This document shows positions 51,794-60,686 of a stretch of DNA of 64,000 nt, in pieces. The translations under genes were made by a program, and so were the position numbers. The stretch spans positions 1-64,000 of the forward strand of contig JAPLFY010000137.1 of NCBI GenBank assembly GCA_026390435.1, written 5' to 3'. Origin of the DNA: Pseudomonadota bacterium. GTDB lineage: Bacteria > Bdellovibrionota_B > Oligoflexia > Oligoflexales > CAIYRB01. How positions within the stretch are numbered: position 1 is the first letter of the stretch; the number at the start of each line of letters is the position of its first letter. Under the pieces are notes generated by a model. The model was not told where the DNA came from. It was given only the letters and a program-made list of their open reading frames with translations, and searched no databases.

Positions 51794-54112
51794 TTACGCA
51801 ATATCGCGATTGATTTGATCGGCTGCGAGGTTATTACGCGGAGCTCCATACCGCTCACGCAGCAGATCATAGAGGAATTGACGCTGTCCTTTGTTACCAC
51901 CATAAATCTTCAGACCATGCTCGAAGCCAGATCGAATCACCTTTCCCCACCGAACCTCTACGGTAACTCCGTCCATTAATTTTGCTTGGAGTTTCCTATT
52001 TAATTCGGCATCAGATGTGACGATTTTCACAGAAATAAGAGATTTCTGGCCAAACAGCCTGGGACCCGTCACTCGAAACCCAAACATCGAAAGATCCACG
52101 ACCACAAAGGTACCGTATGAGCTAACTAAATTAATCGCGCTTGGATCCTCGACATCTACCGACTTATCAAAGGCGCGAACACCCAATTGATCCAAATGAA
52201 AGGTCTCGGCCACTTTAAGCAAGTGCGGACGCTCGTAAAAGGGGTCACACTCACACGCCTGGACTAGATTGGCATGATGTTTTACCGCGATCGCAATATC
52301 AGAAAAAAGTGCTGGACTAACCCCAGCCTTTACCAACTGGTCACGACACAATTTACTTACTATCATTTTGAACGGACTACAGGCTGTTTGCAGACGGCGA
52401 GCAAAATTAACTCCTGAACCGACCATCGTGAAATCAACAAGGGTCTGTCCCCCGAGATTACCAACGCTAACTTCTGCTGAGTGAATCCCTATTCGAACAG
52501 GCATAATCATCACATCCCGCCCTGCGGCAGCGGCTGAATTAGCCTGTGAAACGGTAAGTTCCTGGATCTTAGACGCAGCTAAGAACGCATTCATTGTATT
52601 TTTTTCAGGTTCATCAGCACCTTCGCTAGCGAAGAAGCACAAAAGTCCGTCGCCCAGCGAGCGATCAACTGCTCCACCGTGCGCCTCGACCACAGAACCT
52701 ATCTGACTAATACGACGAGAAAGCTCATTAAAAACCTTACGTGACGGCAACGGCGCCGAGATTTGGGAGAAGGAAACGATATCCACAAACATAATACAAA
52801 CTTCAGACACCTCACCAAAGTCGTCTACAGACGATCCGGCGGGAACGGCGGGATTACCGTCTCCGGCACTCCTCTTTTTAGTCAGAGATGCAATGATTTT
52901 TTGCCGCTTTTTTTCCAACAACCGTAACCGGATCGCCAATGACGAGGAAAAAACAGCACTTACTATAAGCGCACCAATTTGAAACATATAATTACGAACA
53001 AAAGTTGCCTCGATCCAACCAAACCAGGCGGCATATGTCACAAACCAAGATGAGGAAAAACCAAGAGTCAACATAAAAAACTGCAGTGCCTGCGGATGAC
53101 GCAGATACCTACGCAACACCAACTGCTTCCAAACTAATATGCATGAAGTAATAAAAATTATTACCAAGGTATGCAACTGAGCGTTAACAAATGGGGCAAG
53201 TAATGCCAGTGCCAATACCCCGCCTAATGAGAATCTATCCTGAATCTTCAGAATTCGCAGATGATTACTCATCCGAAAAAACGACTTTTGAAATAAAATT
53301 ACAGCCGCAATTGTAAGGAGAAAAGCCTCCTGTCCAAATAGTAAAAAATGCCCATAATGATGCCCAATCGGCGGGTACAGAAGACCCAATGAGCCAGATA
53401 AAAGCAATGCGACGGCAAGTAAAGATGCGAGAAAAATGCTGTAATATAAAAATATCTTACGTCGAACAAATACAAACAAAAACAGATTAAATAAAACCAT
53501 CCCCAGCGCAGTACCTAGCATCAGACCCAAACACAACTCACGTGTCCTCGAGTACTTGATAAATTCGCTATTAGTCCTTATCTTCAGTGTCGCGGGTGAC
53601 TGCCCAGCAGTCACTGTCTTGACGTAAACATATCGCTCAACTTCTGGCGAAGCCTTAAAGGCAAATGCACTCGTGGTTCCTAAAGAACGACGCTTAGTAT
53701 CGACTCGATCAAATCCGGCCGCCACTTCATCGATCACCCGACCTCGCTCCACCAGGTAAAAATCGACTGATTTATGTAAAATGAATTCCACTTCGGCAAC
53801 AAAATCTGGATCCTGTGCTTGGGTGGAGACCGGAACCGTAACCCTTAACCAGCTATAGACATCATCGGGCCCCGGATAGCGCAGTTTATTACCGTTTTGC
53901 TGACGCCAGAGTTGGGGTGAAAGCTGCAGAACATCTCCAATTTCATCCGCACGAACCATAGACTCGTACTCTGTAACTGGCCATTGCAACCCTTTATCAG
54001 CAGTTGTGGCTGCAAATAAAAAGGCGAGAATCATGGGCAACAAAACAGGAAATGCCGTAGATGCTATAAGAAGTGACTTTTTATTCCTCACTAGAATCAC
54101 ATTCGTCCCCAT
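51794..54112 (-). CDS. 7TMR-DISM receptor with class III cyclase and PilZ-like domains, paralog 1
   Basis: The start is taken at ATG 54112 (AAGG seven bases upstream); GTG at 54118 is the alternative. After a first membrane helix comes a periplasmic 7TMR-DISM extracellular domain (about 45-190), seven membrane helices (about 195-400), a class III nucleotide cyclase domain (about 435-600) and a PilZ-like C-terminus (about 665-765; VVVDLSMFGFRV). Cyclase residues: metal Asp in MFVDIVSFS and in SLGDGLLCFF, and the transition-state Asn and Arg in VGSGVNFARRL. The substrate-binding Lys is replaced by Arg (VDRSLGD). It probably converts ATP to cAMP in response to a periplasmic ligand. A paralog lies nine bases upstream. 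Confidence 0.85.
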   Translation of the reverse strand: MGTNVILVRNKKSLLIASTAFPVLLPMILAFLFAATTADKGLQWPVTEYESMVRADEIGDVLQLSPQLWRQQNGNKLRYPGPDDVYSWLRVTVPVSTQAQDPDFVAEVEFILHKSVDFYLVERGRVIDEVAAGFDRVDTKRRSLGTTSAFAFKASPEVERYVYVKTVTAGQSPATLKIRTNSEFIKYSRTRELCLGLMLGTALGMVLFNLFLFVFVRRKIFLYYSIFLASLLAVALLLSGSLGLLYPPIGHHYGHFLLFGQEAFLLTIAAVILFQKSFFRMSNHLRILKIQDRFSLGGVLALALLAPFVNAQLHTLVIIFITSCILVWKQLVLRRYLRHPQALQFFMLTLGFSSSWFVTYAAWFGWIEATFVRNYMFQIGALIVSAVFSSSLAIRLRLLEKKRQKIIASLTKKRSAGDGNPAVPAGSSVDDFGEVSEVCIMFVDIVSFSQISAPLPSRKVFNELSRRISQIGSVVEAHGGAVDRSLGDGLLCFFASEGADEPEKNTMNAFLAASKIQELTVSQANSAAAAGRDVMIMPVRIGIHSAEVSVGNLGGQTLVDFTMVGSGVNFARRLQTACSPFKMIVSKLCRDQLVKAGVSPALFSDIAIAVKHHANLVQACECDPFYERPHLLKVAETFHLDQLGVRAFDKSVDVEDPSAINLVSSYGTFVVVDLSMFGFRVTGPRLFGQKSLISVKIVTSDAELNRKLQAKLMDGVTVEVRWGKVIRSGFEHGLKIYGGNKGQRQFLYDLLRERYGAPRNNLAADQINRDIA

Positions 54113-54127
54113 TGCCACGCCTTAGAT

Positions 54128-56470
54128 TTAGGCCGCATCTATATCGTCTGGAAAATCATTTGGTATATCATTCTTGAGAGCCTGCAGACTCACCTCAACA
54201 CCCCGCGCTGCTTCAACCAGAATCCCCATCAAGAAATGCCACTGAGACTCAGTGCCCCCGAGCAGCCTCATTCCGTGCAAAAACTCACGGCCATTCTTAC
54301 GGCTCCATCTAACCTCGACAGTCAGGTCGCGCATTAATTTTTCACTGAGTTTTAAGTCTAATTCGGGATTCTGCGTATCGATACAGACTTCAACCACAGA
54401 TTTTTGTGCCAAAAATACGGAACTCACCACTTGAAAACCACGTGGTGAAAAATCAATCATTCGAAACGAAGCACCACTAGAGACGAGATAAATATCGGGC
54501 ACACCTGCCACCCGGAACCTATCTTCGCGCGAACTTTCTCCTAACTGCTTTCTGTACATCTTCACAGACAAATTCATTCGAGTCGGGTCGTAAGCAAATG
54601 GATTCACCTCGTAAGCTTGAACTAAATCCGCTTTATTTTTTAAAGCAAATAATATGGATTGAAACTGATCGCGATCGATCCCGTCTGACATCAATTGCTG
54701 CCGACATGACTCACTAAGCATGATTTTAAAGGGTGCACATGCTGACTCTAACTGGCTAGTGAAGTTGACGCCGCTACCAACCATCGTGAAGTCAACAGCT
54801 TGATCGCTACCTAGGTTGCCTATGGTCACAGTATCCGTGTGAATTCCAATCCGCACTGGCAACGGGAAATTCTCTTGCTGATCGTGGCCATCGTCAGCGA
54901 CTTCGCTCGACAAATCAACAGTGTCTTGTTGTATTTTAACTGCAGCATTGAATGCGTCTAACGCATGCTTACTCGACTGAACTGCTGCGCCGTAACCAAA
55001 GAAGCACAGAAGACCATCGCCCAGTGACCGATCTACAGAGCCGCCAAATTGATGGATGGTTTTGGTGATTTCATCAAGCCGCTTAGATAGTTTACTCATC
55101 ACCTCATCAGGCTGCAAAGTAGCAGCTAACTGCCCGAAAGACACAATATCAATAAACATGATTGTGACCTTAATTTCGCTAGCTCGATATTGACCGCGGT
55201 ATGTCTCTCGCAATACAGCGTTAAGTCGACTTTTCGGCCCACGACTCTTCAACGTGTTAACTACGAGCTCGTTTCCTTTATGAACATCTCTGACCCGCGC
55301 TGCTATCGCCATCGTCAAGAATAGTCCAGCCCAAATCAGTCCCACCACATACATTCGATCGACCACAGCCGAACCAGAGAAAAGTCCGAGCCACGAAGCA
55401 AAACTTATTAATCCGGCAGCGCAGACCCCCCTTATCGCAAAGCCAAAGTAGCGTGCTGAACTGAATTCAAAATGTATAGAGTTAGAGTTGTTATATCTGG
55501 TCAAAGATATGACAAGAAAAAGAGCAGATCCGCTGATAAGTAATGGAATCGGCAAAATAGGCGCGGCAAAAAGAAGAATAATCGGACTGAATCTTGCGAA
55601 TTTTGAGAAACTACTCTTTTTTGGAGTACTCCTTCGAATACTCATGAAAGATTCCGCAAAAAGAGCGGGCGCCATGATCGCCACCAGGATTAATTGGGAT
55701 TCAACACGGACTAATTGATCGAATCTGATATCAAATCCTGACCACAGTGCACTTGCGACTCCGTTGCCAAAGAAAGCAAATGCGATCAATACAGCCTGAA
55801 ACATTGCGTAATAAACGTAATTTTTTCGTCTCAGGACGGAGTAGAGAACGACGTTATAAGTCAATACACCGATCGATACTCCAAGCAGTAACCCAATAAA
55901 GATATTTCTGAGGCTCTCAAATCTATTGTGGGTGACCTCCTCGCGAAGTGCGATTGGAGCAACCATGAACACTTGTGATGCAATCCTTACGTATAAATCC
56001 TGTTGAAATCGGGTATTTCTGCTGAAGCGGAAACCAAAATAGAGACCACGATCACGGTTTTTTTCGTCGCCCCCATCCACACCACTGATCATCGAATCAA
56101 CGATTCGATTGTCTTCCACTAAGTAAAAGTCAACATGCTTAAGCACATAAAAACCGACATCAGCAACGAAACTCTGGCGACCGCCACCGCTATTATTTGC
56201 AGGTATTTTGATGCGGAACCAAGCTTCTTGCTCCGCTAAAGAAATCGGTGCGAAAGCATGTTGCTTCAGCTTAGACCATTGCTTATCTGGCAATCGACGG
56301 ACTTCGTCTATGTTACGATGCTCAGTCGCTAAGCCAATTGTTTCGACAGAATAATAAGAACCTATCTGCTCCCGCGAATCCGAAAGCAAAGCAGCCACGG
56401 CGACAAATAAAAACACGGGCAGCCAAACGACCGCCTTCGAAAATATTTTTTTTATAGTTGTGTCAGTCAC
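54128..56470 (-). CDS. 7TMR-DISM receptor with class III cyclase-like and PilZ-like domains, paralog 2
   Basis: This 780-residue protein has the same plan as the next gene: N-terminal helix, periplasmic DISM domain, seven membrane helices, cyclase domain, PilZ-like tail (FRMIDFSPRGFQVV). The metal Asp residues are kept (MFIDIVSFG, RSLGDGLLCFFG). However, the transition-state Arg that follows Asn in the motif VNxxxR is replaced by Gln (VGSGVNFTSQL), so it may be a weak or inactive cyclase that pairs with the active paralog. The start is GTG at 56470. The two genes are tandem duplicates in one transcription unit. Confidence 0.85.
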   Translation of the reverse strand: MTDTTIKKIFSKAVVWLPVFLFVAVAALLSDSREQIGSYYSVETIGLATEHRNIDEVRRLPDKQWSKLKQHAFAPISLAEQEAWFRIKIPANNSGGGRQSFVADVGFYVLKHVDFYLVEDNRIVDSMISGVDGGDEKNRDRGLYFGFRFSRNTRFQQDLYVRIASQVFMVAPIALREEVTHNRFESLRNIFIGLLLGVSIGVLTYNVVLYSVLRRKNYVYYAMFQAVLIAFAFFGNGVASALWSGFDIRFDQLVRVESQLILVAIMAPALFAESFMSIRRSTPKKSSFSKFARFSPIILLFAAPILPIPLLISGSALFLVISLTRYNNSNSIHFEFSSARYFGFAIRGVCAAGLISFASWLGLFSGSAVVDRMYVVGLIWAGLFLTMAIAARVRDVHKGNELVVNTLKSRGPKSRLNAVLRETYRGQYRASEIKVTIMFIDIVSFGQLAATLQPDEVMSKLSKRLDEITKTIHQFGGSVDRSLGDGLLCFFGYGAAVQSSKHALDAFNAAVKIQQDTVDLSSEVADDGHDQQENFPLPVRIGIHTDTVTIGNLGSDQAVDFTMVGSGVNFTSQLESACAPFKIMLSESCRQQLMSDGIDRDQFQSILFALKNKADLVQAYEVNPFAYDPTRMNLSVKMYRKQLGESSREDRFRVAGVPDIYLVSSGASFRMIDFSPRGFQVVSSVFLAQKSVVEVCIDTQNPELDLKLSEKLMRDLTVEVRWSRKNGREFLHGMRLLGGTESQWHFLMGILVEAARGVEVSLQALKNDIPNDFPDDIDAA

Positions 56471-56606
56471 TGCAACCCGCCGAAATGAGCTAGAAGCTCC
56501 CGATTGTCGTTCGGCTAGTTCCGCATAATTTATGAATAAAGACTAACGCCCAGTACTTGGCACTTAGTTAATTTTGAACGAAAACACTGATGAATCTTAT
56601 AATATA

Positions 56607-56636
56607 ATAAAAACGGGGAGCCTTAGAAAGAAGCCC
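56607..56636 (-). terminator. Possible terminator after the 56672-58189 gene
   Basis: On the minus strand, GGGCTT and AAGGCTCCC can form a bulged stem, followed by CGTTTTTATTAT. It lies about 35 bases after the stop of the membrane-protein gene. Confidence 0.4.
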
Positions 56637-56671
56637 GAACCAATCGTTTCAAAATACCAAGTCCGTGGCCT

Positions 56672-58189
56672 TTAATTGAACCACTGTTCTTTTGGCAGTG
56701 CCCAGAAATACAAGTTATCGATGCACTCGTTCTGCCAAAGTTTGTTTAGACTTGCGCCTAAATCCGGCCATACAGCTCGTACTGTCCGATCTAATGCATA
56801 CAAATACCCTTGTTTCTCTCCTCGACAGAAACTTCTTAAGTCACGAGCAATAGTGAAAGGACTGGAGTCGCTGAAATAATGACCATTAAATATCTGCTTA
56901 TCTACTTCCGCGAGCGATCCTGTAACCTGTTGCACAGCGAAAAAATCGAGATTATTGGCGACGATTTGCCGCCGCAAACCAAACAGAAACACTAGAGCAA
57001 AAATGATACCAAAAAGCATTTTGCGACTATCCATCCAGCTGTACCTAGCCACTGAACGAAATGATTCGAAAGCGGGAATGACCGTTATAGTTAGGGCTGG
57101 CACTAGGTAGCGTGGCCCCAAACACCATTCGCCGTGATTATTTTTCCAGCCACCAGCAACAACGATAATCGCCAAGAGATTCAGCCAAATCAGTGCGCTC
57201 TCCCTTGAATACCTCCGCCTATGCGCACGAAGGCCAAGGAAGCTAAAAATGATCATGGGGACAAAAAATAATATGCTCGCATTTCTTCCCCACAAGTAAT
57301 CAGGGATAGAATCCTTAAAGTGTTCCAAAGCATACCAGTCACTGCGTGACCGGGGAAAAGCTGGACCAACCCCGACCTCAAATAGACTACCAAATTTGTA
57401 ATAATTCACAGCAAGCTGACTCAAGCCACAAAGTCCGAGTAAAGCACAGCCGACCAAAGCTAAATTCCGTGCATTTTTCGATCCAAGACGCCCGACAAAG
57501 AGGCAAATTAGCGACAAGATAAAGAATAAAGAAAAATATACCTTCGCGTGAACTAGAGCGAAGAGAAGCAAACTAAATGCGACCATGGTCCGCCAAGACT
57601 GCCACGGATGAGTGCTTTCATCAGCATAGCTGAGAGTGTCATTCAATTTACGGAATGCCACCAGCGACCAGACCAGCAGCGTCATTTGGATAATTTCTGA
57701 TGCCTGCGCCCGCAAGTAGTAAAAAAGCACAGTACTAGTCAGAAACCCAAAAACACAAAAAATCGACCACAAGGGCGAGAAAGCATTGCCAGCCAACAAT
57801 AAAAGTCCCGTAGCCAAGGTGGTTGCGAGGGCCACATTGAAGGTATTAAGTGCCAGCACTAGCGGTTTGGGTTGTGCATCCGGCCCCACGACCGATAATG
57901 GAATGGCAAATGCCAATGAGTTCGTCAGACCCCACCTTGAGAAATATTTTTGGCGACTGTCATTTCGCCAAAAATACTGATCTGGCTCGCTAGCCGGTGG
58001 CAACAAGTTTTCAGGTAGCTGATCCTTAGCGTCGTAAGGGATACCAATCTCTTGATGCTTAAGTAGAAATCTTGTTTCGTATCTTATAGCTACCGGATCG
58101 CCAGCCAATAAAAAGTAGGGCTGAGTGATCAATAATGCTAAAGCGAACAAGGCCAGAGATAGGCATCCGAGTGGTGAAATCGACCGCAT
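56672..58189 (-). CDS. Multi-pass membrane protein, glycosyltransferase-like
   Basis: ATG at 58189 (GGAG nine bases upstream) is preferred to the GTG at 58198, giving 505 residues. About eleven membrane helices (LALFALALLITQPYFLLA, FVPMIIFSFLGL, LLAIIVVAGG). A periplasmic stretch near the N-terminus has ETRFLLKHQEIGIPYDAK, and a later one has GPRYLVPALTITVIPAF, a pattern seen in integral-membrane dolichyl- or lipid-linked sugar transferases (GT-C type). The canonical acidic catalytic pair is not obvious, so the assignment is tentative. It lies upstream of the cyclase genes (200-base gap with a possible terminator). Confidence 0.6.
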   Translation of the reverse strand: MRSISPLGCLSLALFALALLITQPYFLLAGDPVAIRYETRFLLKHQEIGIPYDAKDQLPENLLPPASEPDQYFWRNDSRQKYFSRWGLTNSLAFAIPLSVVGPDAQPKPLVLALNTFNVALATTLATGLLLLAGNAFSPLWSIFCVFGFLTSTVLFYYLRAQASEIIQMTLLVWSLVAFRKLNDTLSYADESTHPWQSWRTMVAFSLLLFALVHAKVYFSLFFILSLICLFVGRLGSKNARNLALVGCALLGLCGLSQLAVNYYKFGSLFEVGVGPAFPRSRSDWYALEHFKDSIPDYLWGRNASILFFVPMIIFSFLGLRAHRRRYSRESALIWLNLLAIIVVAGGWKNNHGEWCLGPRYLVPALTITVIPAFESFRSVARYSWMDSRKMLFGIIFALVFLFGLRRQIVANNLDFFAVQQVTGSLAEVDKQIFNGHYFSDSSPFTIARDLRSFCRGEKQGYLYALDRTVRAVWPDLGASLNKLWQNECIDNLYFWALPKEQWFN

Positions 58190-58227
58190 TGAGATCACTC
58201 TCCTAGAGGAAAAGAGGCCTCAATTCT

Positions 58228-58905
58228 CTAGCGACCGCACTCGATCTCATGCTTGATTTCAGAATCTTTTTTCACCTGGAAACTTGTCGAAAGGATTTTC
58301 TTAAACGGCTGCTTAGGATCGAAGTCATCGTCCATCACAACGGTTAGCTGCTTAAATTCTGCACTATATTTGTCATTACCGGTTAGCGAGAACGTCGGTC
58401 TCTCCGAATGCGCTGCGTCCTTGCGGATAAACAATGCTGTCATAGCGTTAGTCGATCCGGCAGTCTTGATTTCTTTTTTGTCCTCTGCTTTGGTGAAATC
58501 CATCAGATTTACTTGCTCAGTCATCCCCGAGCCAATAATCAGAAAGTCTCCGTCACCGATTCCCTTGGTGTAGCTGAATGAATAGCTAAATGTCTCAATC
58601 CCGGTGCTGCTCCGTATCTGATTTGAATCTCGTTTAGTGTAGACAAAACCACATCCTGGCTCTGATTTTCGCAGAGCATAAATAGAATGGCCTTTCACAA
58701 CCGTGACTTTATCTGAGCTCCAGGTATCACAGCCAACGACACAGCCCACTAGGTTGGCGGTCGCATACTCACCGCCACAGGTTTCTTCGCAGGCAGCTCG
58801 CGAGGTAGTCAGTTCAGACACCGACCGCACGCCACTGCTACTTGGTGCGGAGGCCCGACATCCAAGTGACAGGAGAACTAGACTAAGCATAGCTCTGCTC
58901 TTCAT
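58228..58905 (-). CDS. Lipoprotein of unknown function
   Basis: The longest frame starts at 58983, but the ATG at 58905 with GAGGG upstream leads directly into a lipoprotein signal (AMLSLVLLSLGC), giving 225 residues. The mature part starts with Ser/Ala and a Cys cluster (ACEETCGGEY, VGCVVGCDTW). The rest is predicted beta-rich (FSYSFSYTKGIGDGDFLIIG, PTFSLTGNDKYSAEF). I recognise no family. Thirty-eight bases separate it from the membrane-protein gene downstream. Confidence 0.7.
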   Translation of the reverse strand: MKSRAMLSLVLLSLGCRASAPSSSGVRSVSELTTSRAACEETCGGEYATANLVGCVVGCDTWSSDKVTVVKGHSIYALRKSEPGCGFVYTKRDSNQIRSSTGIETFSYSFSYTKGIGDGDFLIIGSGMTEQVNLMDFTKAEDKKEIKTAGSTNAMTALFIRKDAAHSERPTFSLTGNDKYSAEFKQLTVVMDDDFDPKQPFKKILSTSFQVKKDSEIKHEIECGR

Positions 58906-59000
58906 ATTGCCCTCAATCATGTAGCGAAGATAATTTAAGGCAAATGATAACATGCACTTTGCAGAAAATCGAACTATGAGCAAAAAGCGACCCAGGCCAA

Positions 59001-60686
59001 TTACGGTTGCTTGAGCGGTGCCTCAGCCCCGTTTAACTCATCTATCGGCCAGAATCGCCCTTCGAACTTACCGTTATAAATCCACCAAAGAGTGGCATTC
59101 ATACGATTTGCTTCATCCTCAGTGAGGGGGCCGACTTTTACCGAATCGTGCCGTTGCTTTAGCACTTCGGCATATTTTCCTGCCTGCCCATCTCGCCACA
59201 GGCGTTCCTCGATATTGCCATCCTCCCGAGCCATCGCAAAAGGCATAGCACGAGCGACCTGATGCACTTGCCAGCTATCTTGGGTTTCCGGCACTACGAC
59301 CACACCGCTAATATCGAAAATAGGGGTTAAACGAGGTGGCAACCTTGCTGCCTTTAGCTTTGACAACAGCACCTGATGCGCTGAAGCTTCACGCCGAGCC
59401 GTAGTACTAAATAATTGTTTAATCGACTGGCGCCAATTCTTATCTGTTCCTCGCCGGTCCGCCAACTCACCACGGAAGAATGCATTCAGCGTTGGCTCCA
59501 TGCTCCGCGGCAACCGCACTCCGTGACGACCGTGCTTGACCCCACAGGACTCGGCTAAGTAATCGAGTAACTCACTTGCTACCCGACGATCGCGCACCGG
59601 ACCATAGGCTTGCGTCGTGCCAGGCATGATTGGCCCAATACCAACCACGACTTCATGACCGTCAGCTGCCACAAAAATAGTTTGAATGGTCCGCTGGTGC
59701 CAAAGCGATGGGTGAAATCCTACGGACTGCCCCTCTAGAGCCTGGCACTCCTCAAGCAAAGCAGCATAGCCATTAGCACTGCGACTTACTTGCAAATCGG
59801 ATGCTTTGAGCACTAGGCGCAGCAGCGGGCGTGGCAATTGATCGAACACGCGCAAACGGCCAACTTCGCGATGTAGGTGCAGTGCACTGCTTAAAAACAT
59901 CAGCTTGTTCTGCTGATCATACAGCGAAAACACACCCGGACCGGGAGGAACCGCCGCTAAAGTCGCTGCCTCCAGACTCCAGCCTAGACGCATGCTGGAC
60001 TCTAAATCGCCCTGTAATCGGATGGCAGCATCGATGCGATCGACACCACGATCCCGCAGACGCTTAAGCAGCACCTTAAATAGATCTAAAGTAACGTAAG
60101 CATCAGCTTCTGCCCTGTGCAGCTCACCGGTGCTCAGTTCGAAGAACTTTGCTAGACCACGAAGCGACTTATCCGGTGACTCCGGAGCTAGTTTTTCTAC
60201 TAGTAAATGCGTACAGAGATAAAAGTTCTCCATTTCAATGCCGGTAGTGGTCTTGGCAAAATGGCGGAGAAACTTCATGTCGCCTATCGTATTGTGGCTA
60301 ACCAACACGTCGCGACCGACAAACTCAAGCAAACCAGGCATCACGGCATCAATGCGAGGTGCGCCACGCACCATTTGGTTATTAATCCCAGTCATCCGAC
60401 GCACAATAGGTGGAATCGGGATACCTGGGTTCACCATACTGTAGAAGGTGTCCATCACCTCGCCCGCTTTATAACGGACCGCAAAAATTTCGGTGATGCC
60501 ATTACGCTCTGGATTACCGCCCGTAGTCTCGATATCGAAGACCACATAGCTGCCGGTCGATAGCGGCAACTGGAGCAGAGCCTGGGCCTCTTCACTCACC
60601 TTAGGAATACTGAGAAGCTCCCGTCTTTTACCACTACTGCGTCGACCACGGGACTGAGAGCGACCATTATTATTTGACGTATTCAT
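59001..60686 (-). CDS. DEDDh exonuclease with degenerate GIY-YIG-like region
   Basis: The start is the ATG at 60686, which overlaps the stop of the pyrC gene by four bases (ATGA). The N-terminal region is charged (QSRGRRSSGKRREL). Residues about 45-215 form an epsilon-type exonuclease: FDIETTG (Asp, Glu), SHNTIGDMKFLRHF (Asp), HRAEADAYVT (His, Asp). From about 245 comes GPGVFSLYDQQNKLMFLSS, which recalls the start of UvrC/Cho GIY-YIG domains, but the motif reads GVF and FLS and the catalytic Arg/Glu are not clear. A further 250 residues have no recognised fold. Fusions of epsilon-like exonucleases to GIY-YIG nucleases are known; here the second nuclease looks inactive. It probably works on DNA in repair. 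Confidence 0.8.
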   Translation of the reverse strand: MNTSNNNGRSQSRGRRSSGKRRELLSIPKVSEEAQALLQLPLSTGSYVVFDIETTGGNPERNGITEIFAVRYKAGEVMDTFYSMVNPGIPIPPIVRRMTGINNQMVRGAPRIDAVMPGLLEFVGRDVLVSHNTIGDMKFLRHFAKTTTGIEMENFYLCTHLLVEKLAPESPDKSLRGLAKFFELSTGELHRAEADAYVTLDLFKVLLKRLRDRGVDRIDAAIRLQGDLESSMRLGWSLEAATLAAVPPGPGVFSLYDQQNKLMFLSSALHLHREVGRLRVFDQLPRPLLRLVLKASDLQVSRSANGYAALLEECQALEGQSVGFHPSLWHQRTIQTIFVAADGHEVVVGIGPIMPGTTQAYGPVRDRRVASELLDYLAESCGVKHGRHGVRLPRSMEPTLNAFFRGELADRRGTDKNWRQSIKQLFSTTARREASAHQVLLSKLKAARLPPRLTPIFDISGVVVVPETQDSWQVHQVARAMPFAMAREDGNIEERLWRDGQAGKYAEVLKQRHDSVKVGPLTEDEANRMNATLWWIYNGKFEGRFWPIDELNGAEAPLKQP

